A program made the translations under genes and the position numbers. Under the pieces are notes generated by a model that saw only the letters and a program-made list of their open reading frames with translations, searched no databases and had not been told where the DNA came from. Shown in pieces: positions 34,071-42,181 of a stretch of 64,000 nt of DNA (positions are counted from its first letter, which is position 1; every line of letters begins with the position of its first letter). Source of the stretch: Thermoanaerobaculia bacterium (GTDB lineage: Bacteria; Acidobacteriota; Thermoanaerobaculia; Multivoradales; Multivoraceae); NCBI GenBank assembly GCA_022826745.1, contig JAJDUI010000037.1, forward strand, positions 365,237-429,236. The letters run 5' to 3'.

Positions 34071-35894
34071 CTACTTCCTCGTCACGTACACGTAGTAGGC
34101 GCTCGCGATGACCTCGCGGCCTTCGTCGAACCAGGTGTGCAGCGCCATCGGCCCCTCAGGCAAGGTCACGGTGAAGGTGGCCTCCGTGTCGTCCGAGTCG
34201 ACCCGGGTCGTGAGCCCCTCGAAGCCGTAGGGCGGCTTGTCGCCGATCTCCAGGTGATGGTGGTCGCTGATGAACATGCGGGCCGAGGTGATCGGCAGCG
34301 CCGTGCCGCCCTCGGGCGCCGATGCCAGCGGCACGTCGATCTCCCGGGGCCAGCGCCGGAGCGCGAACTCGTACTCGCCCGCCTCGGCCACGTCGAGCAG
34401 CCAGTAGCCGGTTTTCCGTGTCCCGACGCGGATCTGCCTCTGCTGGTCGACGAACACGTCCAGCCATTCGCAGCCGGTCAGCATCATCGGGTTCTCGATG
34501 TCGTCGCCGATGACGATCCGCTGGGGCTCGTTGGCGGTTGAAGCCACTTCGTCCCACCACTCGTAGAGATGGTCCCGCATCCTGGCGACCACTTCAGGGT
34601 GCTGGTCGATCACGTTCGTCGTCTGCAGCGGATCCGATTCCAGGTCGTAGAGCTCGCGGTCTTCGAGCAGGCGCCAGCCCTTCCACAGCACCCCCGCGTG
34701 GCTCCGCGTGAGGATCGACTGGGTGTACGGCGAGGGGTAGTTGAAGCCGGACGGCATGCGGCTGTAGTTGATGATCAGCATGCGGTCTTCGGGAACGCTC
34801 GCCTCTCCGCGCACGACGGGGGCGAGGCTCGTGCCGCTCATGTTCGCGGCTGCCGCCGTCTCGATCCCGGTGAGGTCCAGCAGCGTCGGCAGGACGTCCT
34901 GGACCTGGGTCAGACCGGTCACGTCCTGCGGGTCCGCCAGTCCGCCGTTCGGCCAACTGATGAAGAAGGGCACCCGATGGCCCCCTTCCCAGAGCTCGGT
35001 CTTCATCCCGCGCATGCCGGCGTTGAAGTAGAGCGGGCCGTGCGTGCTGCCGTTGTCCGTCATGAAGATGACGATCGTGTTCTCTCTCAGCCCTTCGTCC
35101 TCGAGGAAGTCGAGAAGCCTGCCCATGTTCGTGTCGATGTTCCGGACCATTCCCAGGTACCTGCTCAGCCGGGTCTTCAGCGCCGGGCTCATGTCCGCGA
35201 ACTCGGGCCGGGCCAGCGCGGCCGCGAGCGCGGCTTCGTCCTCCTCCTTGGCGATCAGCGGGCCGTGGGGCGTGTTCGGGGCGATGTAGGTCAGAAAGGG
35301 CGTTCCGGAGTCCGCGGAGCGCTTCATGTGGTCGAGCGCTTCGTCGAAGAAGATGTCCGTGCAGTAGCCCTCGAACGCCTCCCGCCTGCCGTTACGGATG
35401 TAGGTGTCGTCGAAGTAGTCGTTGCCCCAGAAGTCGGGCACCGAACCGATGTGGGACGAGGGAAACCACACGGTCTCGCGGAATCCGCGGTCTTCGGGCC
35501 GGAAGGGGTAGTTGTCGCCGAGGTGCCACTTGCCGAAAACGCCGGTGCTGTAGCCGGCCTCGGCGAAGATGTCGGCCATCGTCGGGATCTCCGGCCGCAG
35601 CAGCGCGCGGCCGCTGCTGACGTTGATCGCCCCGTTCCGGGCGGCGTCCATGCCGGTCAGCAGTTGTCCCCGGGTCGGCGTGCACATCGGCGCGACGTGG
35701 AAGTCGTCCAGGCGCACGCTCTCGCCGCGCAACCGGTCGAGATGCGGCGTCTCGAGAACGGGGTTGCCGTGGGCGGACAGCTCGCCGTAGCCCTGGTCGT
35801 CCGTCATCACGATGACGACGTTGGGAGCCTGCGCGAAGGTGGTCGCGGCGAGCGTGAAGAGAAGAACGGCGAAGAGAGACGTTGTTAGCCTCAC
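34071..35894 (-). CDS. Exported sulfatase with C-terminal extension
   Basis: The start is the GTG at 35894, with GGAGA 8-10 bases upstream, giving 607 residues that open with a signal peptide ending TFAQ. Metal-binding MTDDQGYGE is at residues 30-38 and the signature MCTPTRGQLLTG has its Cys at 71, the future formylglycine. GKWHLGDNYPF and FMTDNGSTHG complete the sulfatase core. After about residue 440 come roughly 150 residues of beta-rich sequence not found in small sulfatases. The enzyme removes sulfate from carbohydrates in the periplasm or outside. It heads a probable operon with the DUF1549/1553 and DUF1501 genes, which supports a sulfated-polysaccharide role. It is divergent from an SDR gene with only 12 bases between the starts. 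Confidence 0.93.
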   Translation of the reverse strand: MRLTTSLFAVLLFTLAATTFAQAPNVVIVMTDDQGYGELSAHGNPVLETPHLDRLRGESVRLDDFHVAPMCTPTRGQLLTGMDAARNGAINVSSGRALLRPEIPTMADIFAEAGYSTGVFGKWHLGDNYPFRPEDRGFRETVWFPSSHIGSVPDFWGNDYFDDTYIRNGRREAFEGYCTDIFFDEALDHMKRSADSGTPFLTYIAPNTPHGPLIAKEEDEAALAAALARPEFADMSPALKTRLSRYLGMVRNIDTNMGRLLDFLEDEGLRENTIVIFMTDNGSTHGPLYFNAGMRGMKTELWEGGHRVPFFISWPNGGLADPQDVTGLTQVQDVLPTLLDLTGIETAAAANMSGTSLAPVVRGEASVPEDRMLIINYSRMPSGFNYPSPYTQSILTRSHAGVLWKGWRLLEDRELYDLESDPLQTTNVIDQHPEVVARMRDHLYEWWDEVASTANEPQRIVIGDDIENPMMLTGCEWLDVFVDQQRQIRVGTRKTGYWLLDVAEAGEYEFALRRWPREIDVPLASAPEGGTALPITSARMFISDHHHLEIGDKPPYGFEGLTTRVDSDDTEATFTVTLPEGPMALHTWFDEGREVIASAYYVYVTRK

Positions 35895-35906
35895 GATCGA
35901 GTCTCC

Positions 35907-36734
35907 ATGGTGGGTGCTTCGAATAGAGCGCGTCGGCACCGCAGCGTAGCGGAGACCTCGTTCCGCGACCGCTACGGCCGTTGGGCGCTCGTCGCCGGCG
36001 CCTCGGAGGGTCTGGGCGCCGCGTTCGCGGAATGCCTCGCCGAGCGAGGCATGGACCTCGTGCTGATCGCCCGGCGCGAGTCGTTGCTCGACGACCTGGC
36101 GGGGCGGCTTCGCGATGGCTACGGCGTCGAGGTGCGGCCGGTGGCGATGGACCTTGCCAGTCCCGATCTCGCTGCCGCACTTGCCGCCGCCACCGCGGAT
36201 CTCGACCTGGGCGTGCTCGTCTACAACGCGGCGTTCGTGCCGGTGGGTCGCTTCGTCGATGCCGACGCCGACGCGCTCGAGCGGGCGGTGGACGTCAATG
36301 TCCGGGCGCCCGTCGTCATGCTGCACACGCTGCTGCCGGGTCTCGAGCGGCGCGGCCGGGGCGCGGTGATCCTGATGTCCTCCCTGGCGGGCCTGCAGGG
36401 GACGCCGCGGGTCGCGGCATACGCCGCCACCAAGGCCTTCAACGCGATTCTCGGCGAGGGCCTGTGGCAGGAGCTTCGCGAGCAGGGCATCGACGTGGTC
36501 GCCTGCTGCGCCGGAGCGATCGAGACGCCGGGCTACCTGCGCTCGGGAAAGGGCCGCGTGCCGGGCATGCTCGATCCCGACGCGGTGGCGCGGCGAACGC
36601 TCGACGCGCTCGGCAAGGGTCCACGGTTCGTGCCGGGGCTGGTCAACCGCCTGGTCGCCGTGTTGCTCACGCGCCTGCTGCCGCGCGGGGCGGCGATCCG
36701 GCTGATGGCGGGGAACACCGGCGACATCGGCTGA
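35907..36734 (+). CDS. Short-chain dehydrogenase/reductase (SDR)
   Basis: This 275-residue protein has the cofactor loop AGASEGLGAAFAECLAERG near residues 30-48, the NAA-like turn VYNAAFVPVG, the catalytic Ser in ILMSSLAGLQG and the YAATK active-site pair. An Arg after the first strand (IARRES) suggests NADP(H). The C-terminal part has a hydrophobic stretch, as in SDRs that act on lipids or long-chain alcohols. The start is ATG at 35907 or the next codon GTG. The substrate is unknown. It is divergent from a sulfatase gene, and a hairpin element follows its stop by 8 bases. Confidence 0.88.
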   Translation: MVGASNRARRHRSVAETSFRDRYGRWALVAGASEGLGAAFAECLAERGMDLVLIARRESLLDDLAGRLRDGYGVEVRPVAMDLASPDLAAALAAATADLDLGVLVYNAAFVPVGRFVDADADALERAVDVNVRAPVVMLHTLLPGLERRGRGAVILMSSLAGLQGTPRVAAYAATKAFNAILGEGLWQELREQGIDVVACCAGAIETPGYLRSGKGRVPGMLDPDAVARRTLDALGKGPRFVPGLVNRLVAVLLTRLLPRGAAIRLMAGNTGDIG

Positions 36735-36742
36735 AGAGATCC

Positions 36743-36825
36743 CACACTGGGTGCGCCGGCGCCCCCGCCGGCTGTAGCCGCGGGTCTTCTGACCCGCGGG
36801 GAAACAACGCGCCGCGAAGCGGCGA
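36743..36825 (+). repeat. Dispersed hairpin element, copy 7, with three stem-loops
   Basis: CACACTGGGTGC, then GCCGGCG-CCCC-CGCCGGC, then a perfect 9-base hairpin CCGCGGGTC-TTCT-GACCCGCGG (36778-36799), then CGCCGC-GAA-GCGGCG. The third hairpin and its flanks match copy 2, while the second hairpin is a different, fully paired sequence. It starts 8 bases after the SDR stop in the same orientation. Confidence 0.8.
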
Positions 36826-36851
36826 CCGATGTGCGGTTCGAGCACGATACG

Positions 36852-38957
36852 ATGCTACGCCCGATGACGCACAACCCGAGGCGGTACCTGGGCGGCGGCA
36901 GCCCCAGGCCACGGCCCCTTCTCCTCCTGGTTGCCGCCCTGGTCGCGTCCGCCGGCTTCGCCGCGGACAAGCGGCCCATGACGATCGTCGACCTGATCGA
37001 CGTACCGGGGATCGGCAGTCCGCGCATCTCGCCGGACGGCGGCCAGCTCCTCTACACCCGCAGCGACACGGACTGGAAGGAGAACGGTCGCACCACCCAC
37101 ATCCGCCGGATCGGGATGGACGGTACGGGAGAGGTCCGGTTGACCTACGGCGAGAAGGGGGAGCGTAGTCCGCGCTGGTCCCCGGACGGTACGTACGTGG
37201 CGTTTCTCGCGACTCGCGGCGAGGACGAGTTCGCCCAGATCTACCTCCTGCCGAACGGGGGCGGGGAAGCCGCTCCGTTGACCAGTCACGAGACCTCCGT
37301 TCAGAGCTTCGAGTTCTCGCCGGACGGCGAACACATCTTCTTCGTCGCTGCCGACCCGGAGACTTCCGAGGAGAAGAAGAAGGACGAACTGAAGGACGAC
37401 GTCTTCGCCTTCGACGAGGACTACAAGCAGCGCCACCTCTTCCGGGTCGCCTGGACCGGCGAGGACCGGGGCGGCGTCGAACGGATCACCGAAGGCGACT
37501 TCTCCGTGGTCGCCTTCCGGATCTCGGCGGACGGCGAGCGGATCGCGCACCACCGGGCGCCCTCGCCGCTCTTCGACAACCGGGACGAGGGAGAGGTCTG
37601 GCTCATGGATGCCGACGGCGGCAACGCCCTGCAGCTAACCGACAACACGGTGACCGAGTCCGGCGCCGAGCTGTCGCCGGACGGGCAGTGGGTGCTGTTC
37701 ACGTCCACGTCCAGCGCCGATCTGGAGACCTACTACAACGGCAACATCTTCGTGGTGCCGGCCGCCGGCGGAGCGCACCGTCTGCTGTATGAGGACATGC
37801 CGCACGAGGTCAACGGCGCCCGCTGGGCGGATGACGGCACGATCTACTTCACCGCGAACACCGGGGTGCGCAACCAGCTCTTCCACGCCGCGGTCGACGA
37901 TTCTCGGCCTGCGCCGCTCACCGAGGGCGACCACGCGCTGGGCTCCTGGAGCTACTCGCAGGACGCGGGCCTGCACGCCTTCGGGATCAACCGCCGCGAG
38001 AACGCCGGCGACATCCACGTGATGCCGGCCGGGGGCGGGACTCCGAGCAAGGTGACCGCCGCCTACGACTACCTCGACGAGACTTTCCTGCTGCCCCGCC
38101 AGGAAGCGATCCGCTGGCCGGGCGAGGACGGCGTCGAAGTCGAGGGCCTCCTCTACTACCCGCTCGACTACGAGGAGGGCAACCGGTACCCCGTGGTCGT
38201 GCAGACGCACGGCGGACCGGCGGCGTCCGACAAGTTCGGCTTCGGCCGCTGGTCCAACTACGTCCAGGTGCTGGCGGCCCGCGGCTACTTCGTCTTCAAG
38301 CCGAACTACCGTGGGAGTACAGGCTACGGTGATCCGTTCCTGCGCGACATGGTCGGCCACTACTTCCACCAGGCGCACCTCGACGTGATGACCGGTGTCG
38401 ACCACCTGATCGAGCTTGGGCTGGTGGACGGCGACCGCATGGCCAAGATGGGCTGGAGCGGCGGCGGTCACATGACGAACAAGATCATCACTCACACCGA
38501 CCGCTTCAAGGCGGCGTCCTCAGGCGCCGGCGCGGTGAACTGGATCTCGATGTACGGCCAGAGCGACGTGCGGACCTACCGCACCCCCTGGTTCGGGGGC
38601 ACTCCGTGGCAGGAGGACGCCCCGATCGGGGTCTACTGGGAGAACTCGCCGCTCCGGGACATCTACAGGGTGACGACGCCGACCCTCGTCCTGGTGGGCG
38701 AGAACGACGTTCGGGTGCCCCCGCCCCAGTCGGTCGAGCTCTACCGTGCGCTGAAGGCGAACGGCGTGGACACCCACCTCTACATCGCGCCGCGCGAGCC
38801 CCACGGCTGGCGGGAGCTCCGCCACGAACTGTTCAAGGTGAACGTGGAGATCGACTGGTTCGAACGCCACGTCCGGGGCATCGAGTACGAGTGGGAGACG
38901 GCTCCGGGGTCTGAAGACGACGAGGCAGTCGAGGAGACCGGCGCGAGCACCGGCTAG
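36852..38957 (+). CDS. S9-family serine peptidase (prolyl oligopeptidase/acylaminoacyl peptidase type), exported
   Basis: From the ATG at 36852 the protein has 701 residues; another ATG at 36864 may be the real start, because a TACGAT box overlaps the first. A signal peptide (LLLLVAALVASAGFA) is followed by a seven-bladed propeller with TolB-like units (SPRISPDGGQLLYTRSD, SPRWSPDGTYVAFLAT) to about residue 420 and a C-terminal alpha/beta hydrolase domain. The nucleophile is in GWSGGGH, the acid Asp in GENDVRVPP and the His in REPHGWR. The family cuts short peptides, often releasing dipeptides or acyl-amino acids, here in the periplasm. It ends with an acidic tail (EDDEAVEE). It fits a peptide-scavenging role. 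Confidence 0.9.
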   Translation: MLRPMTHNPRRYLGGGSPRPRPLLLLVAALVASAGFAADKRPMTIVDLIDVPGIGSPRISPDGGQLLYTRSDTDWKENGRTTHIRRIGMDGTGEVRLTYGEKGERSPRWSPDGTYVAFLATRGEDEFAQIYLLPNGGGEAAPLTSHETSVQSFEFSPDGEHIFFVAADPETSEEKKKDELKDDVFAFDEDYKQRHLFRVAWTGEDRGGVERITEGDFSVVAFRISADGERIAHHRAPSPLFDNRDEGEVWLMDADGGNALQLTDNTVTESGAELSPDGQWVLFTSTSSADLETYYNGNIFVVPAAGGAHRLLYEDMPHEVNGARWADDGTIYFTANTGVRNQLFHAAVDDSRPAPLTEGDHALGSWSYSQDAGLHAFGINRRENAGDIHVMPAGGGTPSKVTAAYDYLDETFLLPRQEAIRWPGEDGVEVEGLLYYPLDYEEGNRYPVVVQTHGGPAASDKFGFGRWSNYVQVLAARGYFVFKPNYRGSTGYGDPFLRDMVGHYFHQAHLDVMTGVDHLIELGLVDGDRMAKMGWSGGGHMTNKIITHTDRFKAASSGAGAVNWISMYGQSDVRTYRTPWFGGTPWQEDAPIGVYWENSPLRDIYRVTTPTLVLVGENDVRVPPPQSVELYRALKANGVDTHLYIAPREPHGWRELRHELFKVNVEIDWFERHVRGIEYEWETAPGSEDDEAVEETGASTG

Positions 38958-38961
38958 CGCC

Positions 38962-38991
38962 GCCAAACTCGTCGCAGACTCCGTGTTTGGC
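38962..38991 (+). terminator. Possible hairpin after the S9 peptidase gene
   Basis: GCCAAAC and GTTTGGC form a perfect 7-base inverted repeat separated by 16 bases, starting 5 bases after the stop codon. There is no run of T, so intrinsic termination is uncertain. Confidence 0.3.
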
Positions 38992-39069
38992 CCCAGCCCC
39001 GACCTCACCATGACCCTCCGCCGCATCACTTGCTTCGCTGCGTTCTACGGCGCAGGCTCCTGATCGGGG

Positions 39070-39804
39070 ATGGATGCGCGCGAGACCGCCGGGACGGCGG
39101 GGAGTGAGCAGGGGAGCACGAAGGGGCCGAAGATCCCGGTCGCGGCCTTCGTTGTCATCGTCGTCGCTCTCCAGGCCGCGGCCTGGAACGTGGCGAGCTA
39201 CCGGCTGCACGGAAGCGTCGATCCGGTCTACTTCGTGCTCAGCCTGTTCCTGTCGATCAACCTGCTGATCTGCTACTGGGAGGCCTGCCTCTACCTGCGC
39301 CGCGACTACATCGCGCAACGGGCGGAGTACTGGCGGGAACGCGGTGCGGCGGCCGGCCGGCCGGCGGCCATTCTGTTCCTGTTCTCCGGGATCCCGGTCG
39401 GGAAGATCCTGTCGCCGACGGTATGGGCGGATGTCTGGGCTGCCTACTGCGTGTACGACGACGCCTACACGGACCGGCGAACCTTCGGCTTCAACTGCGA
39501 CGTCGGCAACGGCTTCGCCACGCCGGTCCCGTCGATGATCCTGCTGCTCTCGATGACCACCGGTTTCCTGCCGGCCGTCGTCGCGGGGATCCTCGGGGTC
39601 GCGCTGTTCTGGCAGTGGGTCTACGTCAGCTCGCTCTACATGGTGAGCTTCTACATCTCCGGCGGGCACCGGGCGATCGGCCGGCTGGACCGACTCCTCT
39701 GGGTGTGGGCGCCCAATACGATCTGGGTCGTCGTCCCGATGTTCGGGCTGTACGTAGCGATCCGCCTGGTTCTCGACGGGACGTACGCCGTGCTGGGCCG
39801 CTAG
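39070..39804 (+). CDS. Integral membrane protein of unknown function
   Basis: I do not recognise this 244-residue protein. It has a polar N-terminus of about 20 residues, then membrane segments at AFVVIVVALQAAAWNVAS, VYFVLSLFLSINLLICYW, a middle pair around residues 150-200 (ILLLSMTTGFLPAVVAGILGV, FWQWVYVSSLYMVSFYI) and a last one at IWVVVPMFGLYVAIRLVL. The middle holds conserved-looking polar residues (YDDAYTDRRTFGFNCDVGNG) that could form a site in the membrane. Good codon use and a clean single frame support a real gene. It is the last gene of its direction here and ends one base from a convergent cytochrome gene. Confidence 0.7.
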   Translation: MDARETAGTAGSEQGSTKGPKIPVAAFVVIVVALQAAAWNVASYRLHGSVDPVYFVLSLFLSINLLICYWEACLYLRRDYIAQRAEYWRERGAAAGRPAAILFLFSGIPVGKILSPTVWADVWAAYCVYDDAYTDRRTFGFNCDVGNGFATPVPSMILLLSMTTGFLPAVVAGILGVALFWQWVYVSSLYMVSFYISGGHRAIGRLDRLLWVWAPNTIWVVVPMFGLYVAIRLVLDGTYAVLGR

Positions 39805-39805
39805 A

Positions 39806-41167
39806 TCAGTCGCCGCTGGTTTCGGCGGCCGCCGCCTTGGCTTCCCTCTGCTTGCGGCGGAACTCCTGCACCTGCCTGATCTGCTCCTTTAGCGCGTCGG
39901 GCACGATGAACGTGGGCATGTCCGTCTGCTGGGTCTTGTCGCTGAACGTGTAGTGGATGAAGCCGACCATCATCTCGTCGGTCGTCGCTTCGCCCCAGGT
40001 CACGTTCGACGCCGGATCGGGGTTCGCCAGGTTGTCGGCCGAGTTGTCGAACTTCGCGTCGACCCGGATCGTCGTGCCGGCCGGGATCACCCTGGGCGCC
40101 GTCGGGGTGTACGTGAGCTGCCAGTTGAAGTCGTAGTTCGGCACGTCGAGCAGGACTTCCTTGCGGCCGTCCGGGTATTCGGCCGAGAACGTCATCGACT
40201 TGCCCCGCAGGTGCATGTGGGGCGTGAAGTCGAAGAGGACCGCTTCGTGCTCCGTGGTGAACGCCGACCAGGAGTGGTAGTCGTCCTCGCCCGCAGGGAT
40301 GTTGAGGGTCGGGTCGACCAGCCAGAGCGTCTCCACGACGTTCTCGGGCTTCTCGTCGTGGAAGTAGAGCCCCATCGTCGTCTGGTCGGTGCCGCCGGTG
40401 CCCGGGCCCGGAGTCTTGTGGTAGTGCATCTGGAAGAACAGCGTGCTGTTCGGCGGCATGCGCATCCCGTGCCCTTCGGCGAACTGAAGCGGCGCCACGC
40501 CCGGCCCCCAGCCGCCCACGAAGGTGAGGTCCAGGGTGCCGGTCGCGCTTCGCACGCCCGCGATCGTGGCGTCGGGCGGCGCCAGGTAGGTCAACTGGTG
40601 ATGCACCGCTTCGACGAACCCGGGGTGGATCTCGATCGCCCGGATCCAGCGCTCCTCGTCGACCGGGTTGTCCACCTGGAGCCACTCGTAGTGATCCTCG
40701 ACGTCATCGGAGACATGGAACTCCGGCGCCGTGTAGACCATGTCCGGCTGTCCGAGCTTCCACTCCGAACTGAAGGCGGGGGGCTCCGGCGCCTGCGAGA
40801 GGTCGCCGGCCGGCGCGCCCGCGGCCACCCAGTTGTTGAGCGTCTCGATCTCGGCGTCGGTGAGGCTCGGGTCCTCCACGAACTCGCCGTGCTCCGGGTT
40901 GGCGAACCACGGCGGCATGGTGCGCTCGGCCGTGACTCGGCGGATCGACTTCGCCCAGGGGCGCGTCTCGTCGTAGGTCAGGAGCGACATCGGTGCGGTC
41001 TGGCCGGCGCGATGACAGCTCGCGCAGTTCTCGTGGAGGATGGGCGCTACGTGGTCCGCCCAGGTCACCTCGGAGGGGTCCGCCGCGTTGTTGGCTGGCG
41101 GCGCGGCGAGGGTGCCGGTCGCGACGAGCGCGAGGCCGAGGATGAGGAGGGGGAGGCGGGACTTCAT
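39806..41167 (-). CDS. Exported monohaem cytochrome c with ascorbate/copper-monooxygenase-like C-terminal part
   Basis: The ATG at 41167 follows a clear AAGGAGA ribosome site and gives 453 residues. A signal peptide ends near TLAAPPANN. The cytochrome c domain has CASCH with APMSLLTYDETRPWAKSI and MPPWFANPEHGEF, a set common in Acidobacteriota. The remaining 320 residues resemble type II copper ascorbate-dependent monooxygenases (PHM/DBM type): VHHQLTYLAPP, FFQMHYHKTPG, FDFTPHMHLRGKSM. His-rich motifs could bind copper. The protein probably performs a periplasmic oxidation with electrons passed through the haem. The C-terminus is a charged helix. It lies 49 bases downstream of the LLM oxidoreductase gene on the same strand. 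Confidence 0.85.
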   Translation of the reverse strand: MKSRLPLLILGLALVATGTLAAPPANNAADPSEVTWADHVAPILHENCASCHRAGQTAPMSLLTYDETRPWAKSIRRVTAERTMPPWFANPEHGEFVEDPSLTDAEIETLNNWVAAGAPAGDLSQAPEPPAFSSEWKLGQPDMVYTAPEFHVSDDVEDHYEWLQVDNPVDEERWIRAIEIHPGFVEAVHHQLTYLAPPDATIAGVRSATGTLDLTFVGGWGPGVAPLQFAEGHGMRMPPNSTLFFQMHYHKTPGPGTGGTDQTTMGLYFHDEKPENVVETLWLVDPTLNIPAGEDDYHSWSAFTTEHEAVLFDFTPHMHLRGKSMTFSAEYPDGRKEVLLDVPNYDFNWQLTYTPTAPRVIPAGTTIRVDAKFDNSADNLANPDPASNVTWGEATTDEMMVGFIHYTFSDKTQQTDMPTFIVPDALKEQIRQVQEFRRKQREAKAAAAETSGD

Positions 41168-41216
41168 GGGTTTCTCCTTGGGCGGTACGAGTCCGCGGAT
41201 ACGGCGATTGTAGCCC

Positions 41217-42128
41217 TCACCGGAACGCCGCGAGGATCTCTTCGTCGATCTGCTGCCAGGCCTCGGGTCGGTTGCCGACGCCGCAGAGGACGATCTCCTC
41301 GGCGCCGGCTTCGACGTACTGGTGCAGCAGGTCCTGGACGTAGGAAGCGGTGCCCCAGCAGTACCAGGGCTGGCCGGGCGACTTCGCGGCTTCCTCGTCG
41401 TTCGCGAAGAGCCGGAAGGGCAGGCCGACCGTTCTCTTGATCTCCGCGGGGTCGCGGCCGGCGTCCTCGCAGTGGCGGTCGAGGACCGTCTGCTTGTGCC
41501 TGAAGACATCGACCCCGGCGGGATGCCAGAAGTCCAGGTTGCTGATGTCGCCGTAGCGGGCGCAGGTGCGGAGCGTCCGCTTCTCGCCGTTGCCGCCGAT
41601 CAGGATCGGGATGTGAGGCTTGTTGGTCGAGCCGGGCACGAGCGGCGCCTCGTCCAGGCGGTAGTGCGTGCCCTCGAAGGTGACCTTCTCGCCCTCTTCC
41701 GCCGTGAACAGCAGGCGGATGAGCTGAGCCGCCTCTTCCAGACGGTCGGAGCGCTCGCGCAGGGTGGGGAAGTCCCAGCCGTAGGCCTGGTGTTCACGCT
41801 CGAACCAGGCGGCGCCGATCCCCAGTTCCATCCGCCCGCCGCTGATGTGGTCGACGCTGGCGCAGATCTTCGCGAGCAGGGCCGGGTTCCGGTAGGTAAC
41901 ACCGCAGGCAAGCGTGCCGAGACGGACCCGCTCGGTCACGACCGCCGCGGCCGTGACCAGCGTCCATACCTCCAGGGCCGAGAGGTGTTCGTCGTTGGGA
42001 GCGGCCGGCGGCAGGAAGTGGTCCGAGAACCACAGGCTGCGCCAGGTGCCGTTCTCGATCGCCTGGACCGTGGCCTCGGTCTCCGACCACGGCACGCGGT
42101 AGCTGCTGAGCTGGGCGCCAAACTCCAT
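41217..42128 (-). CDS. LLM-class (luciferase-like, probably F420-dependent) oxidoreductase
   Basis: The ATG at 42128 gives 303 residues starting MEFGAQLSSYRVPWSE; an upstream in-frame ATG at 42164 lacks support. The fold is the bacterial luciferase-like TIM barrel: LWFSDHFLPP, RVRLGTLACGVTYRNPALLAK, VDHISGGRMELGIGAAWFEREHQAYG, IPILIGGNGEKRTLR. These motifs match F420-dependent members better than flavin-dependent luciferases, but the cofactor cannot be fixed from the sequence. Substrates are unknown. It is divergent from the MFS gene at 42182 and probably co-transcribed with the cytochrome gene downstream. Confidence 0.87.
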   Translation of the reverse strand: MEFGAQLSSYRVPWSETEATVQAIENGTWRSLWFSDHFLPPAAPNDEHLSALEVWTLVTAAAVVTERVRLGTLACGVTYRNPALLAKICASVDHISGGRMELGIGAAWFEREHQAYGWDFPTLRERSDRLEEAAQLIRLLFTAEEGEKVTFEGTHYRLDEAPLVPGSTNKPHIPILIGGNGEKRTLRTCARYGDISNLDFWHPAGVDVFRHKQTVLDRHCEDAGRDPAEIKRTVGLPFRLFANDEEAAKSPGQPWYCWGTASYVQDLLHQYVEAGAEEIVLCGVGNRPEAWQQIDEEILAAFR

Positions 42129-42181
42129 GGGCCGTAAGTTACTCCAAGTGGTACGCTGTTCCAAGTTTGTGACGCGCGGCG

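Noticed and set aside
35895..36845. In-frame upstream extension of the second sulfatase
   Set aside because: It is antisense to the SDR gene and runs into a hairpin element; the signal peptide begins at the GTG at 35894.
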